Below are positions 50,797 through 58,993 of a DNA stretch of 64,000 nt, piece by piece. Every line of letters starts with the position of its first letter. The first letter of the stretch is position 1. The notes beneath the pieces were generated by a model that worked only from the letters and a program-made list of their open reading frames with translations, had not been told where the DNA came from and made no database searches. The DNA lies in NCBI GenBank assembly GCA_964444835.1, contig CAYUIT010000006.1, positions 1 through 64,000 of the forward strand, read 5' to 3'. The DNA is from CADEED01 sp964444835 (lineage in GTDB: Bacteria; Pseudomonadota; Gammaproteobacteria; Steroidobacterales; Steroidobacteraceae). The translations under genes and the position numbers were made by a program.

Positions 50797-52611
50797 CTAG
50801 TTCTCCTTCTTTGCTTCGAAATGGCTCGCCCAGTAGCGATCCATCTCGGCGCCAAACCACGCTTGTGGCTTGGAGGCGGTCTGCTTCTCGGCTCGTTCGC
50901 GCGCCGTGATCGCGGTCTTCGCCTCATCGAAGGCGGCGCGCAAGCTTGCGGCCTTCGGCAGGGCATCGCGGAAGAACGCCTCGCCGAAGTAAGTGAGATT
51001 GCGATCGTCAGAACAGCCGAATGACGTTCGATCTGCGGCAGCGGCTGTCAATACGATCGTGTCTGCATTCTTGAGTGCTGGGATGAACGAGCCCGAGTGA
51101 CACGCAGAGATGATCACGATTCGGCGGCGAATCCCGGCCCGCTCGAGCGCTTGCGCGACGCTCGCGGCGCTCAACGGCTCGAATGTGCGATAGAGATTCT
51201 CGACCGACAGTGTTGCATCTTCCGAGCCGTGGGATGACAGAAACAGCAGTAGCACGTCTTGTTCCGGGTCCATGCGCGCCCCCACACCTTGCAGCGCGCG
51301 CTCGAGCGCCGCGACCGACGCAAGCGGGAATGCGTCTAGATCGCGTCGATCATTGACGAGTAGCAACGACCGCGACGCAGAAGACCACTTCGCGCCGATG
51401 GTTCGTATCGCAAACTTGACTTCCTCTGCGAACACGCGCTCGTTGCCATAGCCTGCAAACCCAACGACAAACAAGTTCGGTTTGTCGGCGCTGCGCGGTT
51501 CGAGCTTGGCGACCGCTGCGTCGACCTTTTGCGCTTGATTGAAATGCAGTCGATCTTCTGGGATGTCTGCGATTGCGGCCACAGGCTCTGAAGCGGAACC
51601 CGCATACCAGTTGCGAGTGGTGAGGTTGGTGGCACTGGTGAAGATGGCAAACAAAAAGCCGAACGCGATGCCGACGGCTCCAGCCGGTATCCACACCGCT
51701 GACGACTGCAAGCGCATACGCCATGCGGAATACGTGGCGACAGCGACGACGCCGAGTGCGATCGGGACCCAAGATTCATAAACATAGGCGTCTCGTCCGA
51801 GATAGCCCCCCAAGAGTGCTAACACCGGGAGCGGCTCGAAGACAAACCGCAACACGCGCCGAAACGGCAGCGCCGCGCCGCTGAACCTGTGTAGGAGACC
51901 GGCCAAGCCCAGCGCGCCGAGTGCATACCACGCGATGCCGCCGATACCCATGCCGTACCACTCGCGATTCGGTCCTGCGGCCCAAAAGTCGACCGCAAGC
52001 AGGATCGCAATGGCCAAGACTGCGAGCGAGGGAATCGCCGTGGTGTCGGCCAACCACTCCATCGAACGTGGCCGAGTTGCACCCGCACCGAGGGCGTTTG
52101 CGCTCGGCTCATTCCATTGCCGCAGCTGCGCAACGAACTCGTTCGGCGCGAGTTCGGGCGGTAGTGAGCGTACGGGTACCTGGATCGCGGTGACGGTATC
52201 GACCCACAGGTATACGTGCTGCTCGGTGCTCGTGATGTGGCGGATAGATGCCCAAGCAAACGAACTTTGAATGCGCTCGCTCCTGATCTGCAAACCCTCG
52301 GGCGACAAGCTGAGTCGGTACGGTGCGTAAAAGCTGCCATCGCTCGCCGGTTCGTACTGTCGCTGTTGCCAGCGCGACGCTAACAACATCGCTATCGACC
52401 AAATGCTCAGTGCGGCGAGAACTGCAGGCAGTGTTATCTCGAGTCCGAGGTTGTTGATCAGTGCCACGAGAGCGCCAGTTACCGCGCTCACCAGCACGAG
52501 CACGCGCCACGAGGAGCGACCCGCCGTCGATTGGCGCACGACTTCCTGCATCAGCGCGCTCCAATCCGAGCGATTCGGGCTGATATCGATGTCGAGTCGT
52601 TCGAGAGCCAT
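50797..52611 (-). CDS. Membrane C13/caspase-like peptidase with YcxB-type PH-like domain
   Basis: 604 residues. Residues 1-75 have two membrane spans. A cytosolic PH-like YcxB-type domain (RLSLSPEGLQIRSERIQSSFAWASIRHI, about 98-155) follows. Then come about five more spans (about 195-325). The C-terminal part is a cysteine peptidase of the C13 (legumain) fold: LFVVGFAGYGNERVFAEEVKFA, His461 in LSSHGSED, Cys504 in IISACHSGSF, and ADRTSFGCSDDRNLTYFGEAFF. The 43-residue His-Cys spacing is normal for clan CD. C13-type proteins in Proteobacteria are poorly studied. Target unknown. Confidence 0.83.
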   Translation of the reverse strand: MALERLDIDISPNRSDWSALMQEVVRQSTAGRSSWRVLVLVSAVTGALVALINNLGLEITLPAVLAALSIWSIAMLLASRWQQRQYEPASDGSFYAPYRLSLSPEGLQIRSERIQSSFAWASIRHITSTEQHVYLWVDTVTAIQVPVRSLPPELAPNEFVAQLRQWNEPSANALGAGATRPRSMEWLADTTAIPSLAVLAIAILLAVDFWAAGPNREWYGMGIGGIAWYALGALGLAGLLHRFSGAALPFRRVLRFVFEPLPVLALLGGYLGRDAYVYESWVPIALGVVAVATYSAWRMRLQSSAVWIPAGAVGIAFGFLFAIFTSATNLTTRNWYAGSASEPVAAIADIPEDRLHFNQAQKVDAAVAKLEPRSADKPNLFVVGFAGYGNERVFAEEVKFAIRTIGAKWSSASRSLLLVNDRRDLDAFPLASVAALERALQGVGARMDPEQDVLLLFLSSHGSEDATLSVENLYRTFEPLSAASVAQALERAGIRRRIVIISACHSGSFIPALKNADTIVLTAAAADRTSFGCSDDRNLTYFGEAFFRDALPKAASLRAAFDEAKTAITARERAEKQTASKPQAWFGAEMDRYWASHFEAKKEN

Positions 52612-52696
52612 AGGCCACGAGATAGTGCCATAGGCGGAGAGTGGATTTCGTGCCGATCGTCACGGCCTTCGCAAACGACCGCTCGAAGGCGACCTC

Positions 52697-52725
52697 AAAA
52701 AAAGGGCCGGTCTCGCGACCGGCCC
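52697..52725 (-). terminator. Rho-independent terminator of katG
   Basis: Read leftwards, a perfect 9-bp stem GGGCCGGTC/GACCGGCCC closes a GCGA loop (GNRA tetraloop) and is followed by seven T. It sits 25 bases after the katG stop. This is a textbook intrinsic terminator. Confidence 0.93.
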
Positions 52726-52749
52726 TCGTTGCGCTAGGCTAACAATCGC

Positions 52750-54975
52750 TTAGCTACGATCGAAACGATCGAGGTTCATCACCTTGTTCCAGGCCTTGAC
52801 GAAATCCCGCACGAAACGCTCTTCGCCGCCTGCCGAGGCGTAGAACTCGGCCACGGCGCGCAGTTCCGCATTCGAGCCGAACATCAAGTCGACCGGCGTT
52901 GCCGTCCAGCGCAGCTTACCGCTCGCACGATCGACACCTTCGTACAGACCTTGGGTCGTGCTCGACTTCTGCCACTGCGTGGCCATGTCGAGCAGATTGA
53001 CGAAGTAGTCGTTAGACAACACACCGGGACGGCTTGTGAAGACACCGTGCGTGGCTTGACCCGCGTTTGCATTCAACGCCCGCATGCCACCTACGAGCAC
53101 CGTCATCTCGGGCACGGTGAGCATCAATAGACTCGCGCGTTCCACCAACGCGGCCGGGGGGTTCAGCGACTCTCCAGCCGAGTAGTAGTTACGGAAGCCA
53201 TCTGCCATCGGCTCGAGCACGGCGAACGAGGGGACGTCGGTCTGAGCCTGTGTCGCATCCGAACGGCCCGCGCGGAACGGCACTTCCACCGTATAGCCCG
53301 CAGCCTTGGCAGCTTGCTCGACCGCGGCGTTACCACCGAGAACGATCAAGTCCGCTAACGACACCTTGCGGCCCGCTGCGCCCGAGCGATTAAACTCCTT
53401 CTGAATCGCCTCGAGTTGCGGCAACACTTTCGCGAGCACGGCCGGGTCGTTGACGGCCCAGTCCTTCTGCGGCGCAAGCCGGACGCGTGCGCCGTTCGCA
53501 CCACCACGCATGTCGGAACCGCGGAACGAGGCTGCCGATGCCCACGCCGTACGGATGAGCTCGTTGCTCGGAATGCCGGACGCGAGGATCTTAGCCTTCA
53601 GTGCCGCTGCATCGGCCGCGTCGATCAGCGGATGGTCGACCGCTGGAACTGGGTCCTGCCAGGTCAACACTTCTTGCGGCACGTCGGTGCCGACATAGCG
53701 CGCACGGGGGCCCATGTCGCGGTGCGTGAGCTTGAACCACGCCTTCGCGAACGCTTTTTGGAACTCATCCGGATTCTTGCGGAAGCGCAACGCAATCTTG
53801 CGGTAGCTCGGATCGAACTTCAGCGACAGATCCGTCGTGAACATGATCGGCGCATGGCGCTTGTTAGGATCGTGCGCGTCCGGGACGAGATTCGCAGCGG
53901 CACCGTCTTTCGGGATCCACTGGATCGCACCCGCTGGGCTGCGTGTTTGCACCCATTCGAAGCCGAACAGGTTGTCGAGGTACTGCGTCGTCCACGCGAT
54001 CGGGTTGACGGACCAGGCACCCTCGAGACCGCTCGTCACTGTGTCAGCACCATGGCCAGTGCCACACTTGTTAGTCCAACCGAAGCCTTGCTTCTCGAGG
54101 CCCTCGGCAGCGGGTTCAGCGCCCGTGCACTTGGCCGGATCGTGCGCACCGTGCGCCTTGCCGAAGGTGTGGCCACCGGCGATCAGGGCGACGGTCTCCT
54201 CGTCGTTCATCGCCATGCGGCCGAACGTCTCACGAATGTCGCGCGCGGCGAGTAGCGGATCAGGCTTGCCGTTCGGACCTTCGGGGTTCACGTAGATCAG
54301 GCCCATCTGCACGGCGGCGAGCGGCCTAGCGAGTTGTCGATCGCCACTGTAGCGCTCGTCAGCGAGCCACTTCTTCTCGGTGCCCCAGTTCACCATCTCG
54401 GCTTCCCAGTCGTCGGTTCGGCCTCCCGCGAAGCCGAAGGTCTCAAAGCCCATGTCTTCGAGTGCGACATTTCCGGCCAACACCATCAAGTCGGCCCATG
54501 ACAGATTGACGCCATACTTTTGCTTCACCGGCCACAGCAAGCGGCGCGCCTTGTCGAGGTTGCCGTTGTCAGGCCAGCTATTGAGGGGTTCGAAGCGCAT
54601 CTGGCCACCCGCCGCACCGCCGCGACCATCGGCCACGCGATATGTGCCGGCGCTGTGCCATGCCATTCGAATGAAGAACGGACCGTAGTGCCCGTAATCG
54701 GCAGGCCACCACGGCTGCGACGTCGTCAGGATCGTACGGATGTCGGCCTTTACAGCCTTCAAATCCAAGCTCGCAAACGCCTTGGCATAGTCGAAGTCCG
54801 CACCGAGCGGGTTCGAGGCCGGGTGATGTTGCCGGAGCGGCGTGAGATCGATTTGCTCGGGCCACCAATGTTTGTTGTTAGTAGGCCGTGGATCGGCGGC
54901 GAGTGCCGTCGTAGCTTGACCCACGGCTAGCGTGAGCGCCGCAGCGGCCAAAATCGTCAGTAACTTCGTGTTCAT
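52750..54975 (-). CDS. katG: Catalase-peroxidase with signal peptide
   Basis: 741 residues from ATG 54975, after GGGAGG. Bifunctional haem enzyme removing hydrogen peroxide. Distal site Arg103-Trp106-His107 in FFIRMAWHSAG. The Trp-Tyr-Met cross-link partners are that Trp, Tyr in MGLIYVNPEG and Met in RMAMNDEE. The proximal His is in IAGGHTFGKAHGAH. The second domain (from about residue 430) lacks haem ligands as usual. An N-terminal Sec signal (LLTILAAAALTLAVGQATTALA) marks it as periplasmic, like KatP of some pathogens and environmental species. An OxyR-like site lies 76-108 bases upstream. Confidence 0.97.
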   Translation of the reverse strand: MNTKLLTILAAAALTLAVGQATTALAADPRPTNNKHWWPEQIDLTPLRQHHPASNPLGADFDYAKAFASLDLKAVKADIRTILTTSQPWWPADYGHYGPFFIRMAWHSAGTYRVADGRGGAAGGQMRFEPLNSWPDNGNLDKARRLLWPVKQKYGVNLSWADLMVLAGNVALEDMGFETFGFAGGRTDDWEAEMVNWGTEKKWLADERYSGDRQLARPLAAVQMGLIYVNPEGPNGKPDPLLAARDIRETFGRMAMNDEETVALIAGGHTFGKAHGAHDPAKCTGAEPAAEGLEKQGFGWTNKCGTGHGADTVTSGLEGAWSVNPIAWTTQYLDNLFGFEWVQTRSPAGAIQWIPKDGAAANLVPDAHDPNKRHAPIMFTTDLSLKFDPSYRKIALRFRKNPDEFQKAFAKAWFKLTHRDMGPRARYVGTDVPQEVLTWQDPVPAVDHPLIDAADAAALKAKILASGIPSNELIRTAWASAASFRGSDMRGGANGARVRLAPQKDWAVNDPAVLAKVLPQLEAIQKEFNRSGAAGRKVSLADLIVLGGNAAVEQAAKAAGYTVEVPFRAGRSDATQAQTDVPSFAVLEPMADGFRNYYSAGESLNPPAALVERASLLMLTVPEMTVLVGGMRALNANAGQATHGVFTSRPGVLSNDYFVNLLDMATQWQKSSTTQGLYEGVDRASGKLRWTATPVDLMFGSNAELRAVAEFYASAGGEERFVRDFVKAWNKVMNLDRFDRS

Positions 54976-55050
54976 CGCAATTGCCTCCCTCAGGGCGTGC
55001 AAAAGATTGGACGCGCCGATGCTAAGCCGCGGCCGCGAGGGACATAATCA

Positions 55051-55083
55051 ATAGATACGATCGATTCGATAGATGATATCTAT
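55051..55083 (-). promoter_or_regulatory. OxyR-like binding site upstream of katG
   Basis: ATAG-N7-CTAT is perfect at 55069-55083, set in a 19-bp palindrome CGATAGAT GAT ATCTATCG. A second ATAG-N7-CGAT (one mismatch) lies at 55051-55065. OxyR uses four ATAG/CTAT elements about one turn apart. Here the two halves are 18 rather than about 22 bases apart, so the fit is partial. It is located before katG and overlaps the stop codon of the lipoprotein gene. Confidence 0.5.
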
Positions 55084-55775
55084 CGGCTGGAAGGCAGCTC
55101 GTCCGCCTGCACGTCGCCGCGCAGCAGGCGCGCCAGATACTGCGGCGCGATCAAGTGGCAGTAGCGCGTGCCTTTGAAGCGCGCGGGAGCTTGCGCGAGC
55201 GCCGGGTCGAGCCAATCGTTGCGCATCGATCGCGTGCGGATGTGCAACGTGCCGGCAGCGTCGACCGCCGTGAGCGGAAATGGTGCTAGCCACACGGAGC
55301 CGTCGGTCGTGCGCTCTTCCGGGTCGTAAACGATCTGGGTGCCACGGTTGAATTGGAGACGCCGCCGCTCCGCGCGAGTCATTGATTTCAATACCCGGTC
55401 GACTGTTGCTCGATTGATATCGGCACACAGGCCTTCGCCGCGCGTCGATTCTGGTCCGTATTCCGTCGCGAGGTGATCGGACGTTTTCATCTTGCACGAG
55501 ATGATCTTGGGTTGCGTCCGGGCTTCGTCTTCGTACGCGATGAATTGCTCGGTACGCAGCGGGCGTGCCGATGGCTTACTGCTCGCGAACGCGGGTTTCT
55601 CGAGATGCAGGACATTTTCCGACCGCAACGAGGTCCCGGAAATGATCTGCTGCGCCTCGGTGCAGAAATCGCCGAGCTCGAAAGTGCTGGGCGTCGGCGG
55701 TGTTGTGGTGCATGCCGTCGCGAAGGTTGTTAGTGCTGCGACCACAAGTAGTGTGCGCATCCGATTGATCATCAT
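55080..55775 (-). CDS. Hypothetical lipoprotein
   Basis: 231 residues from ATG 55775, which overlaps the stop of the DUF1838 gene (ATGA). Leader RMRTLLVVAALTTFATAC ends at a lipobox-type Cys and continues with a Thr/Pro-rich linker. Three further Cys (DFCTEAQQ, IISCKMK, LCADINR) and a fourth near the end (RYCHLIAP) could form disulfides. No family recognised. Co-transcribed with DUF1838, so a joint envelope role is likely. The upstream ORF extension is an overlap shadow. Confidence 0.65.
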   Translation of the reverse strand: MMINRMRTLLVVAALTTFATACTTTPPTPSTFELGDFCTEAQQIISGTSLRSENVLHLEKPAFASSKPSARPLRTEQFIAYEDEARTQPKIISCKMKTSDHLATEYGPESTRGEGLCADINRATVDRVLKSMTRAERRRLQFNRGTQIVYDPEERTTDGSVWLAPFPLTAVDAAGTLHIRTRSMRNDWLDPALAQAPARFKGTRYCHLIAPQYLARLLRGDVQADELPSSR

Positions 55776-56881
55776 TCTGCGTACCCCTTGCGCCCGAGTC
55801 CGGTCGGCGGCCCGCGAAAGCCGGCCGGCCGCTTCTGCTTCGCTTGCCAAGCGTAGCCGGCCGTTTCCGGCGGCACGTCTTGCGCGAAGGCACCCCAGGT
55901 TTCGAGCCGCGAGTTTTGCCGACGCGGCTCCCAACCCGTGGGCAAGGTTAGGTACTCGGGTGCGTGTTTCTCGATATACGCGAGCACCTTTGGCGGTACT
56001 TCGGCCGTGCCAGGCAGTCCTTTGTGAGAATGCATCCGCCCGAACAGCGTGAGATTGCGGTGCTCGTGCTTGCCCATGCGCATCCACGGCCAGCACTCCG
56101 ACATGCGCGAGAAGCCAGCACGCATGCGCGCAGTCGGTAGGTCGCGATTCTCCACCTCGGGCAGCGAGGCGTACATCATGAAATGCTCCGACGGCGTGAT
56201 CTTGGCACCGGTCGAGTAGTTAGGCCAACCTTCCGGCGTGACCGGGTTCGTGTACTCGTGCGCGTAGTCCCACGAGAGCAGCAAATCCTCACCTACTCGG
56301 GTGAACGGCAGTTTGAACGGCGTGCGCCCATCGGGTTCGGGGAACACCGTGCCGTCATTCATGACAGTCGGTGCGTCCGCGGCGTTGCCGACGAAGAACT
56401 TGGGAATCTCGGTCGTCAGCGTGCCCGCGATCAAATTGTTATAGAAGTGATAGACCTCGCAACGCTCGCCGGTGAGCGGATTGTCCCAGTACTCCAGTAC
56501 CTCGCCGGTGCGAATGTCTGTGAACAGACCCACCTCGCGCGACTTGATACGCAGCAAGCCTTGCGGATCGAACTGCGCTTGGCTCATGCCCGTGCCGGTG
56601 AAATTGAACACGGGTAGCAAGCGCTTACCCGGGATGCGCATGTACATGAGCCCGTGAAAGCTGCCGATGATCGGCGCACCCAGTGAGCTCCAGATTTTGC
56701 CGAACGCATACAGATTGTCGACGGGGTTGGCGAAATCGAGCGGGGGATGGCGCCGGAGCGCTTTCGGTTTGGCGTTCGCGGCAACCACGTTTGCACCGAC
56801 CGCGCCCGCCGCAATCCCGGTGAGCGCTCGAAGTGCCGCACGTCGCCCGAGGAGTGCATCGCGAAAGAAGAGTGATTGCAC
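55772..56881 (-). CDS. DUF1838 family exported protein
   Basis: 369 residues. A twin-arginine leader (LLGRRAALRALTGIAAGAVGANVVAANA) is followed by the DUF1838 body: PLDFANPVDNLYAFGKIWSSLG, GLMYMRIPGKRLLPVFNFTGTGM, TGEVLEYWDNPLTGERCEVYHFYNNL. Family function is not established; it is a beta-barrel-like lipid- or steroid-binding candidate (inference). It starts 24 bases after the hydrolase stop and overlaps the lipoprotein by 4 bases. Confidence 0.83.
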   Translation of the reverse strand: MQSLFFRDALLGRRAALRALTGIAAGAVGANVVAANAKPKALRRHPPLDFANPVDNLYAFGKIWSSLGAPIIGSFHGLMYMRIPGKRLLPVFNFTGTGMSQAQFDPQGLLRIKSREVGLFTDIRTGEVLEYWDNPLTGERCEVYHFYNNLIAGTLTTEIPKFFVGNAADAPTVMNDGTVFPEPDGRTPFKLPFTRVGEDLLLSWDYAHEYTNPVTPEGWPNYSTGAKITPSEHFMMYASLPEVENRDLPTARMRAGFSRMSECWPWMRMGKHEHRNLTLFGRMHSHKGLPGTAEVPPKVLAYIEKHAPEYLTLPTGWEPRRQNSRLETWGAFAQDVPPETAGYAWQAKQKRPAGFRGPPTGLGRKGYAE

Positions 56882-56905
56882 GATGAAAACTCCCGCAGCT
56901 ATCGG

Positions 56906-57856
56906 CTATGGCCTGCGCGCAAAGGTGGCAAGTTCCTGGTTGAAACGTTCGGTATCCTCGGCGAACAACGAGTGCCCGCTATCCGGGTATACGCTCACGC
57001 GCGCGCCGGATACTTTCGCTGCGAGTTCGCGCGCATCTTTCTCAGGTGTGCTGTTGTCTTTACCACCAACCATGACCAAGAGCGGCACATCGATCTTCGG
57101 GATCTGATCTTGGTTTGCGAAACTTCGCTGCCACATCCAGCGCGATACGTAGCCCGGCAACATCAATGAGATGCGGGCCGCGCGCGCGTAATACGCGTCG
57201 GGCATCGGCTTCGCCGTCAGGAAACGCGCAAACAACTCGGTGTAGGCGATCGTGTCCTCCAAATGCGGCGACAGCGACTTCTCACGCATCGGTGCCATCG
57301 TTGCAAGGAGTTCAGCCGAGGGTGGGGGTGGTGGAGGTGTTAGCCCGCCGTAGGCGCCTGTTAGTACGATGCCGCGCAAGCCAGCCGTGCCGTAGGCTCG
57401 CAGATAATCACCTACGACGAGCGTGCCATACGACCAGCCAACCACGACTGGATTCTTGGCGCCCGTCGCTTCGATGACAGCACGCAGATCGCCAGCCCAG
57501 TGCTGCGAGTTTTGGTAGGCCTCAGCCGCGAACGGCTTGCCGGAGTTGCCGTGCCCCCGTAAGTCGTAGGCGACGACGAAGAACTCGTCCGTGAGCGGTG
57601 CGCGCAGTTGATTCTCCCAACTGAGATAGCTCTGACCGATGCCGTGCACGAAGACGATCGCGGGCTTCGCGGGATCACCACTCGTGACGACATTGAGGGG
57701 TACGTCGCCCGAGCCGCGCACCGAGTAGAACTTCCACGCTGCGGGTGCGGCCGTGCTCGCCGGCGTTGGCACCAGTGTGGCGGCTGCGGGCTCTGCCGCG
57801 AGCGCGGTGGTCGTTCCAGCCAAGCAGAGAAAAGTGGCCAGCAGCAAGTGTTTCAT
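56906..57856 (-). CDS. Exported alpha/beta hydrolase
   Basis: 316 residues with signal peptide (LLLATFLCLAGTTTALA). Catalytic set: HGIGQSY, GWSYG (Ser), GGKDNSTP (Asp) and SGHSLF (His). Similar to the haloperoxidase-like/epoxide-hydrolase-like arylesterase group. Its ATG overlaps the stop of the preceding hydrolase (57853-57856). Confidence 0.87.
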   Translation of the reverse strand: MKHLLLATFLCLAGTTTALAAEPAAATLVPTPASTAAPAAWKFYSVRGSGDVPLNVVTSGDPAKPAIVFVHGIGQSYLSWENQLRAPLTDEFFVVAYDLRGHGNSGKPFAAEAYQNSQHWAGDLRAVIEATGAKNPVVVGWSYGTLVVGDYLRAYGTAGLRGIVLTGAYGGLTPPPPPPSAELLATMAPMREKSLSPHLEDTIAYTELFARFLTAKPMPDAYYARAARISLMLPGYVSRWMWQRSFANQDQIPKIDVPLLVMVGGKDNSTPEKDARELAAKVSGARVSVYPDSGHSLFAEDTERFNQELATFARRP

Positions 57857-58890
57857 GGAAGCGTCTCAGTGATGGGAGTAGAGAATCGGGCGAAGAACGC
57901 GGCCGCACGCGCGGCACTTTCTGCGCCGCACTCGAGTGGCATCAGGTGTCCGCATTTCGGAACGATGTCGAGCGATTTGTCGGGAGTGCCTAACAAGCGG
58001 AGTCCCTCTTGCGCCGTCTTGCTCGGCGGGAACTCGTGATCGTTCTCCGACCAGAGTAACAGTGTCGGCACTCGAATCGCGCGCAGATCATCCGGCGTAC
58101 GTGCGAAGGGCGATCCTTTCGGTGGTGCCGCAGCTTGTGACGGCGGACTACGCGGCATGCGCGCAGCACGATTGTTCAAGTCCGTCCATTCGCGAGCTAG
58201 ACGCGGCGGCATCTTGTCTGGATCGAAGTAGTTAGCTTCGAGGATCTCCGACCAAAAGAGCGTCGGTCGCCAGCCTTGGAACCACGGGCCGATCTTGATG
58301 AGCGCCTTGAGCGTCGCGGATTGATGACTCGGATCGGGCGCGAACGGACCCGTCGCAATATTCGCCAGGATCAAGCCCTGCACGCGTTCTGGAAACTGTG
58401 CGGCGTACGCGGCGCCGGTGACGCCAGCACTCGAAGTGGCCACCAGAAAAAACTTCTCGACGCGCAGCTGCGTCAGCAACGCGTTCAACTCCGCAATCTC
58501 GCGCTCCGCATCGATGCCGGTGACGGCCGTGGTTCCCGACAGCCCCATTGGGGGCCTGTCGTAGCGGATCACGCGATACTGACCTCGCAATGCAGCAGCC
58601 CAGGCATCCCACTGGCGCAAGCTGGCGAACGATCCATGCAACAGCACGACAACCGGGCCCGCGCCTTCGTCGACAAAGTGAATCTGTTGGCCTGCAATCG
58701 TCGTGAACTGCGATTCGGGCAACGCGTAAAGCGTGAGCATGTCCACTTCAGACGGCGTGAGATGCCCATTTCGGGCCGCCCACACGTAGGCACCGAAGGC
58801 GAGCGCGAGCAGTGGCGGAACGACCAGCAGCCAGAGCCACGAAACACGGCCCCGTGAATATCGATAAAAGCGTTGCATCGATCTGATCAT
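57853..58890 (-). CDS. Membrane-anchored alpha/beta hydrolase
   Basis: 345 residues. An N-terminal anchor (WLWLLVVPPLLALAFGAYVWA) and a short linker precede the fold: VVVLLHGSFASLRQWDAW, RYDRPPMGLSG, LVATSSAGVTGAAYAAQFPERV with the Ser nucleophile, LLLWSENDHEFPP (Asp) and KCGHLMPLE (His). The start is ATG 58890 or the Met four codons later. First gene of a four-gene leftward operon. Confidence 0.85.
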   Translation of the reverse strand: MIRSMQRFYRYSRGRVSWLWLLVVPPLLALAFGAYVWAARNGHLTPSEVDMLTLYALPESQFTTIAGQQIHFVDEGAGPVVVLLHGSFASLRQWDAWAAALRGQYRVIRYDRPPMGLSGTTAVTGIDAEREIAELNALLTQLRVEKFFLVATSSAGVTGAAYAAQFPERVQGLILANIATGPFAPDPSHQSATLKALIKIGPWFQGWRPTLFWSEILEANYFDPDKMPPRLAREWTDLNNRAARMPRSPPSQAAAPPKGSPFARTPDDLRAIRVPTLLLWSENDHEFPPSKTAQEGLRLLGTPDKSLDIVPKCGHLMPLECGAESAARAAAFFARFSTPITETLP

Positions 58891-58993
58891 AACGAGCGCT
58901 GCGTGGGCCCGGCTATGCGTGCGCTATCCGACTGTCGGAGATTCCATCACGTGGGCACGGATCGCAAAATCGCTCCGCTATGATCCGTGCGAT

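Noticed and set aside
53416..54255. Long open frame of 279 codons on the plus strand inside katG
   Set aside because: It is antisense to the conserved core of KatG, where high third-position G+C makes long mirror frames; its translation is Arg/Ala-rich without any family pattern.
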